Positions 11,287-22,364 of a DNA stretch of 64,000 nucleotides are shown here, in pieces. Every line of letters begins with the position of its first letter. The stretch's first letter is position 1. The notes beneath the pieces are model-generated. The model had not been told where the DNA came from. It searched no databases and saw only the letters and a list, made by a program, of their open reading frames with translations. The translations under genes were made by a program, and so were the position numbers. Source of the DNA: Euphorbia lathyris (Eukaryota > Streptophyta > Magnoliopsida > Malpighiales > Euphorbiaceae); assembly GCF_963576675.1 (NCBI RefSeq), contig NC_088915.1, positions 88,979,501 to 89,043,500 of the forward strand. Reading direction: 5' to 3'.

Positions 11287-11447
11287 TCTACACATATCGG
11301 CAAATTCATCTGGAACATCTCCAGGCAAACACTCCAAGTCTATATCATCATCAGAATCAGAATCAGACACCTCTGACTCAATCGCATCATCAATATCACT
11401 GTGTGAAAATATATAACAAAAAAAATAAAAAAATAAAAAAAATAAAA

Positions 11448-11513
11448 ATGTTCCATACATATACAAAAAAGGTTCCAAAAAACTGAACCATTTGTTCAAT
11501 AAAATAATAACTT
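11448..11513 (+). repeat. 22-bp array 9 (protease-gene intron 5)
   Basis: ATGTTC at 11448, AGGTTC at 11470 and TTGTTC at 11492, 22 bp apart, all inside the short intron 11399-11515. Confidence 0.78.
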
Positions 11514-13823
11514 ACACAATTTCATCAGCAGGATCAACAAACTCATCCCCTTCATCTTGATTTACACAAACTAAAGGACCAACCCCATAAACTATATCAG
11601 CAGCCCTACAAACAAAAAAAAACATCAATTAAGCCACAAATATTAAATGACATGATCCAAAACAAAAAACAGGAATTATTAAAAAAAATAATAAATTACA
11701 TTTCAGATGAAACAGATTGATCAGCCACACTCTGGCTTAACAACTCAAATTGAGGAGCAGAACTCATCTTTATTTTCAACCTCACTCCTTCAGATGAGCC
11801 TACTTTCCCTGTAAATTTCTTCACTACTCCTCTCTTCTTTTTCTTATTCTTTTCCTTCTCTTCTCCTCCTCTCTCTTTTTCTGAACCTTCAGCTACCTTT
11901 TTCTGAACCTGCTTGTTATATTCTTGATTAACAGCATTGTATTCTTCCCAAAAGCCAGGCAGATTAAAAAAATCATTATCATCATCACATTCTTTAAATA
12001 AACTTCCTGAATGCTCACTTGCTGGCATTCGGTCAGAACGATGGCTCATCCTCTCTTCCTTACTGACCATGTACTTCGTAAAAACGTTTTCAACAAATTT
12101 ATTCATCCGTACTGGAAAGTCACTATCCTCAAAGATATTTTCAGCTTCATCCACCAACTTAAACATCTGAGTTACAGCATTAGCTAATATCTCAGCCACT
12201 GATTTAAACCTTCCTGTGAATTCCTGCATTTATAAAAACAGTATTTAATAACTTATCAAAACAAAACAGAATCTTCTATGTAAAAGATAAACACAGATGC
12301 ATACCATGAAGTAACTGGGACATTCAGAAACTCCTTCTTGACTATCTTCATCTTCTCCTTCTACATGCTTCTTCTTCTTCTCTTCTTCTCTCTTATTTTT
12401 CTTCTTACATTCAACATGGGGCCCTTCACGTTCTACCTCTGCTTCATATTTAACTAATCTCTTCAATACAATTCCCTTGCCAAAATCACTGGCATTTTCC
12501 AATTTAATTCTTTCAGAGATTAGAACATTAGTCCACACAGAGGTTAAAGGAAACGACCGGGGCCTAAAATCAACCCCACGTTGCAATCGATCAAAATAAC
12601 ATATCTACAATAAAAAAAATGAGAAAAACAAATTAAAAGCAAATACAAAAATTATTAAAAATAAATTGCAACATATTCAAACAATTACCAGTATAAATGG
12701 TAGAGGGCCTGTGAAAAAATACGGATTATTATCGTCCTTGAAAGAACGAACAGAATTTATAAGATGCCTAAAACTAAACCGGCACCAATCCAACTTTGAA
12801 ATTTCAGTCACATCCATGCAACTGAATAAAAACTTATTGTACAAGGCCCTATTCTTGTTTGACCGAATGCAAGAATTTCCAACAATAACAATGAAGTTCC
12901 AGATGAACTCATCACAAACATCCACTTTCAACAGATCTTTCAGCCTAAGAAGCACATCTTTATCCTTAGGACTGCCACTACATAGACCAAAAGAATTCCT
13001 CCAAGTCTGTAAAAATTTGGTCCAACTATCCCCACTGTTACTATCCGCTTCCTTAATTTCCTTTCCTCCATATGGCAGGCCATAAACACAATGGAAATTC
13101 TCTTCACTCAAATCAATCCGGTCATTACCAGGAAGAATAAAATAGCATCTGTCAGGATCGACAGAACACACAACCTTGGAACAAAACAATCCATTTAGCT
13201 TCCCAAGATCGAGACACAAAAAACCACCAAACCCAATCTTCCTAATGGCAGCTTTGTGTGTCTCTGGCATTGTTTTCACAAACTTACTAAATGCTGTAGG
13301 ACGCACCCTCTGATTCAATACTACACCAGATAAATCTTGCTCCATAATAAAATAGCAACTATCCTTCTTCACAATCCTTCTTTTACAACCACGATTCACA
13401 GATCTAGAAGAACAAACTCCTTTCACAAACTCAACCTTATTCCTCTTCAATCTAGAACCACCAGATACTTTAACAACATCAACATTCTTCCTCTTCAACC
13501 TAGAAGAACCAGAAACAACATATTCATCATCTGCTTGTTCTTCAGATGGTGTACTCGCACTGATAACAAAATCAGGATCATTCATATTTTCACGAGCGTC
13601 AGAAGAACTTTCATCAGCATCAGAACAACTTTCTACATCCTTCAAAGCATCAGAAGAACTTTCATCAACAGGAACACCAATATTTGATGACTTATTCTTC
13701 AAAGCATGAGATTTGTTCACAAATTTCTGTTTACTTCCTTCATCAATATTCTTCTCACATACCCTTCAAACATAAAATATAACAAAAAATTAACAACAAT
13801 ACTGAATCAACAAAATACATATA

Positions 13824-13999
13824 TAGTTACAAACAAACTTATAAATTGGTACAAACGAATAAATAAATTGTTCAAAAGGAATACATATATTGTTCGAAAC
13901 AAAAACATAAATTGTTCAAAACGAATACATATATAGTTCCATACAAAAACATATACTGTTCAATACAAATACAAATATTGTTCCATAAACACATAAGTA
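13824..13999 (+). repeat. 22-bp TTGTTC array 10 (protease-gene intron 1)
   Basis: Eight units in register: TAGTTA 13824, TTGGTA 13846, TTGTTC 13868, 13890 and 13912, TAGTTC 13934, CTGTTC 13956, TTGTTC 13978. It is the longest array and fills most of intron 1 of the gene. Filler between cores is mostly AAACRAATACATATA-like. Confidence 0.9.
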
Positions 14000-14118
14000 A
14001 CAAAATAGTACCTCTCGTGATCATCTTCCATATAATCAGAGTTTATAGCAGCAAGCAACGTAGGCTCAATAACATGCTCACTCGAACAATCTTTCCTACT
14101 AGAAGTACCTTTCGGCAT

Positions 14119-14850
14119 TCTAATATATACTGAAAAACAACAAGAAAACACATATACAAGTCAGAAAACTAAGAAATGATAGACGAAAACAAAATGAAAA
14201 AATGAAAAAACAAAATGAAATGACGTAGAAACCCTAAAAAATCAAAAATACAAAAACTAAACAAAAATACTAACAACATGCATAAAACAAAATCTAAAAT
14301 GAACAAAGAAAATACCTAAACAAAAATACTAACAACATGCATAAAACAAAATTTAAAATGAACAAAGAAAATACATAGAAACTCACCGATATATTCAAAA
14401 ATACACAAAAGCAGAGCGAAACCTACACCGTAAATAAAAGTTACAGGAAATGAGAGAGAAAAGTGGAACGAAACATTCAACAAAAAAAACGAACGGAAAT
14501 GAAAAAACAACAGACAGAAATACGATGAAAACGAAAACAAAAACATAGAGATACTCACCGATATCTTCCAAGAAACACAAAATGAGAACCGGAACAAAGT
14601 AATCGACGAAAAAATCCACAAACGAACGATCGGAAATGAAGTGGCAATCGGAAAAAAACCAGAGAAAGATCGGAGAAGAACCGGAGAAGAAAGAAACAAT
14701 ACAAACAAAGGAGATTACAACTATACCCCTGAATTAAAAACTATTTATACTACGCGCGTAAAATTACAAAAATACCCCTCCGTTTTTTACACAATTACTA
14801 AAAAGCTACAGTTGTCACACCGTAAAGAATGTGTCACACCTGATCTCTCC
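14119..14850 (-). promoter_or_regulatory. 5' region of the protease gene and MULE right end
   Basis: This 730-bp stretch upstream of the minus-strand start holds a 59-bp tandem duplication (14257-14315 and 14316-14374; CTAAACAAAAATACTAACAA in both). The right TIR occupies about 14811-14850. The promoter must lie here, but no convincing TATA box can be assigned. Confidence 0.55.
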
Positions 14851-15299
14851 TATATATATATATATGAAATGGGTAATGCTTTTTAATCTAGATTTTTGTT
14901 CATTTGAATTGGTTACTTAATATGTTATAATATTATAATTAGTTGAAATGTACCAAATTAGAAAAATTTGTTTTATTTACTAATTTTTTATGCAATTAAA
15001 TGGATGGAGGTGTGACTTTCCAATTTAATTAGAAATTATGGAATTTTCTCCCAACCCATGTGATGAATTACTCGACATAAATTAGTTAAGTATATGGTGT
15101 GCAAATTAAAATATTAATGGTATGCCTAACTATTGAAAGGTCTATTTATTTATAACTATTGAAAGGTCTATTTATTTATTACTATTTTTAGCCAAATGTG
15201 GTAGTTGTATATTGAAAGGTATTCATTACTTAAATTAGAATAGTTTGGCTACGTGTGGGCTTTGATTATTTTTATTTTAATTGAATGTTCAAATCTTAC

Positions 15300-15720
15300 C
15301 CTTTGATTTATGGAAGGTTTCTTTATCGTGACATCTCCACCAACCCCTAGATCAGTTGTCGGGACTGGTTTAAATAATTCACCATAATCTATTAGAAACT
15401 AGGAGAATGGAACATTCGACCTTTGGGAAGGGAGGCAGATGTCTCCGCCGGATGGAATCCCAACGGACACTAGCGGGCCCTTTCTATACCGAAGTTTAAC
15501 AACGGGAATCCCCTCCGGGATGGATTACAGATGAATTGATAGGACCTTTGAAACTTAAAGGGGATAGATCCCTTCGGATGGTGTTGGCTGGTTGAGGATT
15601 CGGGGAGTTTTCGGCACCACACGGAACTTTGGCCCGAGCTCGGACCTGGCCCATGATAAGTGCTATAGGAATCCTCGATTTTGATCATATGGACCTTAAT
15701 AACCATTTAGTATTTAGTTA
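15300..15720. other. Unexplained GC-richer island
   Basis: Base composition rises locally (GGGAAGGGAGGCAGATG, GGAATCCCCTCCGGGATGG, GAGCTCGGACCTGGCCC). It resembles the R/U5 part of a plant LTR more than a gene, but no ends, ORF or primer site could be fixed. 14880-15300 holds only AT-rich DNA with a short repeat of GAAAGGTCTATTTATTTAT near 15130-15180. Confidence 0.35.
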
Positions 15721-15839
15721 TAAACAGTTGCATATATGTTTATTCAAATCTTAGGGTAGAGATTTTATGCATCCTACGATTTAGATTTAGTAAGCTTCAA
15801 TCTAACGGTAAATGACCAAATAAAATGAGCATTTACGAT

Positions 15840-16090
15840 TTCAAAATTGAAAAGATCAAAGACTTTGTGATATTCTAAGACACTTTAATTCTTCAACTTT
15901 TTAATTTTGAAATCATTTAGATATTGTTTGGTGAAAAAAGAGAAATTGAATGTTTAGAAACAGAAAGCCTCGAAAATGATGATCTTTGAAAATAAAAATT
16001 TTGATTTCATAGTAAATATATGGTACTAAAAACTTTAATTCTCGAAATTTTCCATTTTGAGGTGGTTAACGGTTATTTTGATAATATCAA
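15840..16090. repeat. Core fragment of the GGCCACTGAAC fold-back family
   Basis: Shares the order TTAATTCT(T/C)G, TTTTGAGGT, TGTTTGGT, AGAAAGC and ATTTTGATTTCAT with 29215-29460 and 54780-55010. Only the inner part survives here. 16090-16385 is AT-rich and shows nothing else. Confidence 0.6.
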
Positions 16091-16388
16091 ACTAAACAAT
16101 CATCATTTTTAACAAAATGAAAATTATAATCCTCGTTTGAAAAAAAAAATAACAGTTTGACAAAAAGTGAAAACACGATAGTTTTTTTATTTATTTACTA
16201 TAATAATAATTATATATCTAATAAGTTAACATAGCTAGTTTCTATAATTGTTAGTGTACTTAACAGCTTAAGTACCTTTCTTTAAAAAAAAAAAGAACAG
16301 ATTAAGTACCAATTATTGTTTTGTTAGAATATTGACAAATTAAAAAAGGAACTTTTAGTTCTTGGTTCCAAATTCATTATAATAAAAT

Positions 16389-17045
16389 ATGGGTGATTAA
16401 TTTATTAATCCTTATATTTTGACAAAACACATTGTTTAGTCCCTGTATTTTTAAAAACACACGGTAAGGTCTCTAACCTTTTTCTCAGTGAACTGTTTAG
16501 TCCTTTCGTCTGTTTTGTTAGATTGTTTACCGTTTATGAATTAAAAAATGACTAAATTACCCTTTACTATTTATCAGTCAAAAGCAAATCACACCTATAG
16601 AGTCTTTCTCTCACAACTCACGCTCACAAAAAAATGGAGAAAGGATTGAATCCCTAACCCATAATCGAATCACTCATGCTCACTCTTCCTGTTTGAATTG
16701 AAGGTAGAAATCGACTCAAATCTCTCTCGTTTACGCTTCCCGCTAGAATTGAAGGAGGAAATCTTCTTACTCTCAATGGTGAGTTTAATTTCCTTCATAT
16801 TCTCGACTCATGTTTACTGTCAACTGCTTCAGTGATGATGAAAGATGTTTCTGCTAATCCAAATTGACTAACAGAATCTTCATAAGAGTCTAACGGCAGG
16901 GACTAAACAGTTCACCAAGAAAAATGTTAGGAACTAAACAGTTCATTGAGAAAAAGGTTAGAGACTTTACCGTGTGTTTTTAAAAATACAGGGATTAAAC
17001 AGTGTGTTTTGTCAAAATATAAGGACTAATAAATTAATTACCCAT
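16389..17045. mobile_element. Fold-back MITE (657 bp) with a non-palindromic centre
   Basis: The arms pair over about 180 bp: ATGGGTGATTAATTTATTAA at the left, its complement ending TTAATTACCCAT at the right, with shared ACACACGGTAAGGTC words inside. The centre (about 16575-16890) is unique, CT-rich, and has two related blocks (TTGAATTGAAGGTAGAAATC and a close copy) and ATGGTGAG resembling an exon/intron edge. No transposase is present. Confidence 0.75.
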
Positions 17046-17274
17046 AAAATATTAAGGTGAGTGTAATATATTTTTTGTAAATAATTTTTTTTTACGATGG
17101 AGTAATTAATTGATTACATTTTACGTAAATTTAGAAAATCAATTAGACATTTTGAAAGATTAGGAGGTCAATCAATCTTTTTTAGATAAATTCAAGGAGT
17201 AAATGATATATTAAGCCTAAGAAAATAATAAAAATTATTTTATAATTATATCATGAAATTAATATGATGCACCT

Positions 17275-17990
17275 TATATGTATATATTTATATCTTTAAT
17301 GATATAATCATATTTGTTGTTGTTTTTTTTAACCAGACTGGCAACTTTATTAGATAATAGGACCAGCGTAACATCTGCTAGTCGTATAGGCAATACACTG
17401 AAAAAACTATTGTTAGCATTGGAATACGCCCGCCTAGCCATAACATGAGCGGCCCTATTCGCTAAACGATGAATAAAACACAATTTAAAACCAGAATGCG
17501 AGTTGATGATATCCCTGCAGTCTTAAACAATCAAACCGAACTTCGAATTATCTTGTCTATAAGAATTAACCGCATCAACAACTAATTTGGCGTCCGATTC
17601 AAAGACAACATTTATGAAATGTTGGCTAGCAAGTTAACTCAAACTCGTACGAACCGCAAGTGCTTTGATGATCTTTGGTTCTTTTACATCTTTAATTAAG
17701 CAACTACTCCCAAACAGAAAACGGCTCGTCTCGTCCCTCACAACCGCTCCCAATCCACAGCTTCTGACTCCTGCAAAGCTCGCCCGATCTGTGTTGCATT
17801 TTACTGAACTAGCCGGCGGCGGTGGCGGACTCCAAGTCGAAGGTGTGGCGATCATGTTCCGCAGGCGATGCGTAGTGGCCGCTGCAGGCCTCACATCTCC
17901 CTCACAATCAGACAGTGCAGTACCAGTAAGCCTCTCACGATCTGCCCCATATCTCGATTCGTCCAGCGCCGTAGCAATAGTAGAACGCCT
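17275..17990 (-). pseudogene. L1-type LINE RNase H-like 3' fragment
   Basis: Minus-strand reading shows the plant non-LTR RNase H-like domain: VKCNTDRASFAG, GLGAVVRDE, then VVFESDAKLVVDAVN and LCFIHRLANRAAHVMAR. Two in-frame stops break it. Upstream endonuclease and RT parts are missing. It ends near a T-rich run at 17320-17330, which fits an A-rich LINE tail. 17050-17270 shows nothing else. Confidence 0.8.
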
Positions 17991-18219
17991 TATGGTCGCT
18001 AATTATTTTTTAAATATATTTATTTGAAAATAAAATTTAATCAATAAATTGGGTTGTCAGAATTCAAACATTATACTACTTAAACTAAAAATTTAAGCTG
18101 ATAGTTAACATGGTAATGAAATCATTATTTCATTACATTACAATGTTAATTACATTATATTGCACTATAACGTATCAAACGGATTTTTAATGTAACCAAA
18201 TAAAAAATTCAATGGCTTA

Positions 18220-18870
18220 ATACAACAACAAAGCCTTAGTCCCGAAATGATTCGGGGTCAGCTAACATGAGCCATCATATATAACCGTGAAATCAAGTCG
18301 TGTCAGCGACACAAATTCCCTCCCTCCACTCCGTCCTATCCACTACTATATTTTCCTCAATTCTCAGTAAACTCATATCACTCTCGATCACCCTCGTCCA
18401 ACTTTGCTTAGGTCTTTCCCTACCCCTCACCACTACATCCCTTTGCCACTCTTCGGTTCTCCTAACCGGCGCATCAAGCGCTCTACGTCTCACATGGTCA
18501 AACCACCTTAGTCGGTTTTCTCTCATTTTATTCTCAATAGATGTGACCCCTACTTTTGTCCTAATTATTTCATTACTCACCCGATCCTTTCTCGTATGAC
18601 CACACATTCATCTCAACATACGCATCTCCGCCACCGACATCTTATGGATATGGCAGTGTTTCACTGCCCAACACTCCGTACCATATAACAATGCTGGTCT
18701 AATTGCCGTCCGGTAGAATTTTTCCTTCAATCTATTAGGCATGCCGGGGTCACAAAGGAAACCCGTAGCACTCTTCCACTTCGACCAACCAGCTTTAATC
18801 CTATGAGCAACATCTCCATCTACTTCTCCATCCGTTTGGATAATAGATCGTAAATACCGGAACAATCCAA
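18220..18870 (-). pseudogene. LINE reverse-transcriptase C-terminus and 3' end
   Basis: Encodes the conserved end of a plant LINE ORF2: [50 protein letters not shown], then MCGHTRKDRVSNEIIRTKVG and LRWFDHVRRR to VADTT. At 18608-18610 a TGA replaces the family's Trp in the MLRWMCG block, the only break seen. The 3' UTR (about 18225-18295) has the known CCGAATCATTTCGGGACTAA-like tail. It is 5'-truncated. 18870-19100 holds homopolymer runs only. Confidence 0.85.
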
Positions 18871-19129
18871 TGGCTTAATATTAAAAAAAAAAAAATTCAA
18901 AGTCCTAACCATGTTTTTTGCATTTATTTTTGTTTTTTTTTTTTTTTTTTTATTAATTTGCATGCCTAACTTTCATTTACGGCCGTTATAAAACTATACA
19001 ATAATAATAAAGAAATGTAAGAATTATCGGCGGATTCGCATTTCTGGGACAACTAACTTTAACATGACCCTCGCATGCCTTTTACTTGTCTGACACAATT
19101 TTTTGTTTTTAAAATATATAAAAATAGTG

Positions 19130-19750
19130 TTTGTGGTTTCGCCTAGATTTGACAATTTCATGTTAGAGTCATATCGTTGTTGTGTTCGTATTGAAAAAGA
19201 TTAAATTCAAACTCAATCTGAAAACGATTCGTGTTATAATCGTGTTAACATGTTCGAGTTAGTATCGATTTCGTATCGTGTTTTCGGGTTACTTGAAATT
19301 TTGTTATGCATATGTATTAATGATAACTTTCAAAAGTATAAGTAGATATAGTATTTTTTTTAAAATACTTTATGTCATTTTTATATTAGTATGTTGACAC
19401 TAACAATCGAAAAATCCGCTAATATCATCTTAAGGGGTCATGTAATGTGTTTATAACAATTTAGGAGGTTCGAATCATATTTGCAAGTAATAATTATAAT
19501 TTCACTATCTTTATTAATAAAATGGTATGTAAAAATCCGAGCGAATATACTAATAATTTTAAATATTCGTGTCATTTCGTGTCGTTTTTGGGTTAGCATG
19601 TCAATCCTAACCCAACTCAAAAATTTATGTGTCAGTTTCGTGTCAATCCCAAAATGACATATTACCTACTAAGCTAAACTCAAACACTAAAATTGCATGT
19701 CGATTTCGTATCGTGTAATCGGGTTGTATGTACTTTTGCCACCTCTAGTT
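19130..19750. repeat. Dispersed repeat, related to 28310-28680
   Basis: Both copies share blocks around ATTTCGTATCGTRTTTT(C/G), GCAAGTAATAATT(G/A)TAATTT and TTATTAATAA. The left end TTTGACAATTTCATG and right end TACTTTTGCCACCTCTA look like a hAT-type MITE, but no target duplication could be assigned. 19750-20090 holds nothing recognisable. Confidence 0.5.
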
Positions 19751-20089
19751 TTGGCCTATTTATAAAAATAGATATGTGGTTTAAAAGTTTGTAAATAGAG
19801 TATGTAGTATATTTTTAAAAAAAATAAAATATTTGAAATTATACAATTAAGTAGCATTCCGATGATTAAATTAGTAAGTATGAAATGTTAAAGGGAAAAT
19901 AGATTGACTTGAGAGAGAAAATTATCCTCCTTTGAGCTGTCTAATTAAGGGTATTTATAGATTCTAGAGTAAGATTTTGATGTCAAATGACCCAAATGCC
20001 CCTGAGGTCCGACGATCTGTCAATACCATTTTACAGGCGGCTAGAGCTGGCATGTCGTCTGGTTCTGTCATGAATTTCAGAGGAAATGA

Positions 20090-20650
20090 ATCAGTAGCTG
20101 CTCATTCCCTTTACAAAGCAGGAATTTAAATGAGTCTTCCTATTTCAGATGCACCCGGATAAGATCCCGGGACCAAATGGTTTTAACCCGACATTTTTTC
20201 AGAATTTCTGGCATATTTTGGGAGATGAGCTTTCTCGGCAGCTCTAGTATGGTTGGAGCAGGGACATTTTCCGTCTGATGTGCAATACTCAAAGGAATGT
20301 TTTATAACATCCTGTATCTAGCGTATTGAAGGCTCTCCTCCGATGAATGAATGTGAAGCTCAGGCGTTATTCAACACGATTTCTTCGATTGCTTCAAGAG
20401 GATATCATCGGGTTAATTTTGAATCTGATGCCAAGGTTATGGTCGATGCCTTTCATTCCTCCGCTCCTGATATCACGGAGTTTGGGGACTTAATTGCAAA
20501 ACATCGTACTCCTGCTACTCTTACTTGATCACTTTTCTTGGCAATAGGCAACACAGTTACTCGTACTTTAGCTAGATCGTTTCGTTTTGCTAATAATCTC
20601 GTAATACTTAACATTTTTTACCCGATTGTCGCCCATTAATGCGCTTCCCT
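20090..20650 (+). pseudogene. L1-type LINE with RT start fused to RNase H
   Basis: MHPDKIPGPNGFNPTFFQNF, the usual start of plant L1 RT, begins at 20150 and runs to about 20250. From 20343 it is followed directly by NECEAQALFNTI, VNFESDAKVMVDAF and a degenerate LGNR block of the RNase H-like domain. The core of RT (several hundred codons) is deleted, and more stops follow. 20650-21165 has AT-rich sequence without features. Confidence 0.8.
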
Positions 20651-21167
20651 TTAAAAAAATATCTAGGTTTTCCAACAAATTATAACATATTTTAAAAAAG
20701 GACAATGATTAAGGTGATAACTAGCTAGATTGCTACATCTATTTGATAATGAGGGGGACACCAATATAAAATCAAAAATTCAAATCTACATAATTAAAAT
20801 AGTTAATGGAGAATAAAAGTAAATTAGTGAAAAAAGGTAACTACGTGGAAGAATGAGAGCTTCTAATTTTGTCTTTTTTGTAAAAAAAAAAAGGTACAAT
20901 TGATATTTTTGATAATAAAAAAAGGACAATTGATTTGAAAGGTAAAGGAAGTGGTAGATATATAGGAAAAGTTTGAAGAAAAAAGTGATAAAAAAGAAAT
21001 AAAGAAGTGCATGCGTACGTGTAGAAAAAAAAGAAGGAACCGGCAAATAGATTAGGGTTGGGTCTATTCTATTCATAAAGTAACCTACTCAAGTTACCAC
21101 ATTGGGGAGTGTATTCTCTTTAGGGATGGCGACGAGTACTCTATCTAGAGACGGAGATAAATAGGGT

Positions 21168-22245
21168 GTAACGATCCGGTCCGGAGTAAATGACGCTGTG
21201 ATAGAAGGTTTGAGTAAGGAACGGTCTTAAGAGATGGCGATGGAATATGAATGAACTGAATCCCACATCGAAAATGGAGAAAGAGTGATTGTGGCTTATT
21301 AGTAAGTAGGGATGACAACAGGTAGGGTACCCACGAGTAGTGTCAATTCCAAACCCTTACCATTTATTTTTCAATTATCTGTATCCGTCTCATTACTCTA
21401 ATGAGTATACCTTTTGCATCCAATATCCGTCCCATTTAATTTATAGATACCCGCGGGTACCCTTACTCGTGAAAAATCAATATATAAAACAAAAAATGTT
21501 ACAAATTTAACAAAGTATAAACTTAATAAATCATACATCTAAAAATTAAATAAATTAAACTTTAATCAATAAAAACAAAGTAGCTTAATTATATCACGTA
21601 ATAGTTGAAAAATAAAATATTGAGGTTTGAATCTAAAATCTTATATCACAATAATATTTTTTAATATATAAGAGATTTGTGACGGGTTCCGGATACCCTG
21701 GTGGGTATTCTCATACCCGTCCCAGGTAATGGTTTTGATCCATACCCGTCTCATACCCTTTTATATAGGGTACAGATAGTCCTATTAGGGTCGGGTAGTA
21801 TCGAATAGCCACGTGTATAGTACCCATTGTCATCTCTATTATTAAGGTGTGAATCCAATACATGCAGATACATTTTTAAGGCGTGTGGTCCAATGTGTTG
21901 GATTTGGACCAAAGTGGAAAATATCTACATGGTATTAGGCTTGAATGTTACAGTTGGTATGGTTCAGGGACGAACCAGGTGGAAGCTGGTGGCCTGTAAC
22001 AACCCGGCGGAGTGGTGGCGCCGGGTAGAAGGCCTGAGCAATGAGCGACCCTAAAGGATGGCAACGGGGACAGAAATGAACTAAATCCCACATTGAAAAT
22101 GGAGAGAGAGTGACTGGAGCTTATTAGTAAGGTGTGAATTCAATACATGCAGACACGTTTTAAAACCGTGCGGCCTAAGATGTTGGATTTGGGCCAAAAC
22201 GAACAATATCTATTAGGTATTGGGCCAAAATGTTACGTGGGGTCT
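21168..22245 (+). mobile_element. TRIM-like miniature LTR retrotransposon, left LTR interrupted by a MITE
   Basis: The right LTR (about 22000-22245) starts TGTAACAACCCGG and ends near AAATGTTAC. The left LTR is in two parts, 21168-21306 and 21839-21953, split by the MITE at 21307. Between the LTRs is only about 45 bp, starting with a decayed TTGGTAT primer-site remnant and ending GGTGGAAGCTGGTGGCC. TRIMs of this kind code for nothing and rely on other elements. Words shared with 2284-2531 and 55783-56029 identify the family. Confidence 0.75.
21307..21838. mobile_element. hAT-type MITE, 532 bp, with 8-bp target duplication
   Basis: Ends TAGGGATGACAA and TTGTCATCTCTA are inverted repeats with one mismatch. 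Flanks TTAGTAAG (21299-21306) and TTATTAAG (21839-21846) match at 7 of 8. The uninterrupted TRIM LTR gives the empty site. The interior has long subterminal complementarity (GGGTACCC-rich). Confidence 0.85.
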
Positions 22246-22364
22246 AGAGAGGCCAAACCCTCTGGGGCATTAGAACTACTTCTATCATGGATGTTTCTGG
22301 CATCTCGCTCATTGCAATTACTCCTATTATAGATAGTGGTTTCGGTCCTTCTGTTTTAGACAAA

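Larger units (their letters stand above)
8805..14118 (-). pseudogene. 16-exon MULE gene with transposon-type N-terminal domain and two Ulp1/C48 protease domains; one in-frame stop
   Basis: Minus-strand exons with consistent phase: 14118-14012, 13763-12689, 12604-12305, 12223-11700, 11605-11516, 11398-11129, 11024-10845, 10759-10646, 10559-10505, 10429-10331, 10221-9971, 9873-9711, 9624-9517, 9438-9295, 9215-9012, 8936-8805; about 1,271 codons. Exon 2 has basic/acidic repeats, then a domain like those preceding Ulp1 in plant transposon proteins (IRKIGFGGFLCLDL, LPGNDRIDLSEENFHCVYGL; DUF1985/plant-mobile-like, uncertain). A Lys/Glu-rich linker follows. Protease 1: H851 (HWTLTVVD), D868 (LLDPL), Q910 and C916 (PTQKDTKSCGYYVMKYM). 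Protease 2: H1122 (HFYLIVV), D1139 (ILDNM), C1200 (NDCGVFLLKHM). Ulp1 enzymes cleave SUMO; the substrate here is unknown. TAA at 11284-11286 (codon 737) is the only lesion seen. Alternatively the stop ends a first gene, but the frame continues coding straight through it. Confidence 0.8.
2655..14850. mobile_element. 12.2-kb Mutator-like element (MULE) with FAR1-type transposase and double Ulp1 gene
   Basis: The ends are imperfect inverted repeats of about 40 bp: the left begins GGGGTGAGATCCAG and carries GTGACAA words at the same spacing as the right end read backwards (GGAGAGATCAGG, then GTGTGACA). The element sits inside a TA run, with TATATATATA on both sides, so the usual 9-bp MULE duplication cannot be resolved (8 or 10 bp fit). 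Inside are a FAR1/MULE/SWIM transposase on plus, and two small genes and a 16-exon protease gene on minus. Plant MULEs that carry Ulp1-like genes are known. The 22-bp periodic arrays and the two protease domains in one gene are unusual. Confidence 0.85.

Noticed and set aside
12666..13085. 139-residue plus-strand ORF
   Set aside because: It is the shadow of exon 2 of the minus-strand protease gene, whose phase and domains are clear.
3238..13999. CRISPR-like array
   Set aside because: The 22-bp units have no unique spacers, the repeat is only a 6-bp core, and the setting is a plant transposon.
18300..18599. 99-residue plus-strand ORF
   Set aside because: It is antisense to the LINE reverse-transcriptase fragment.
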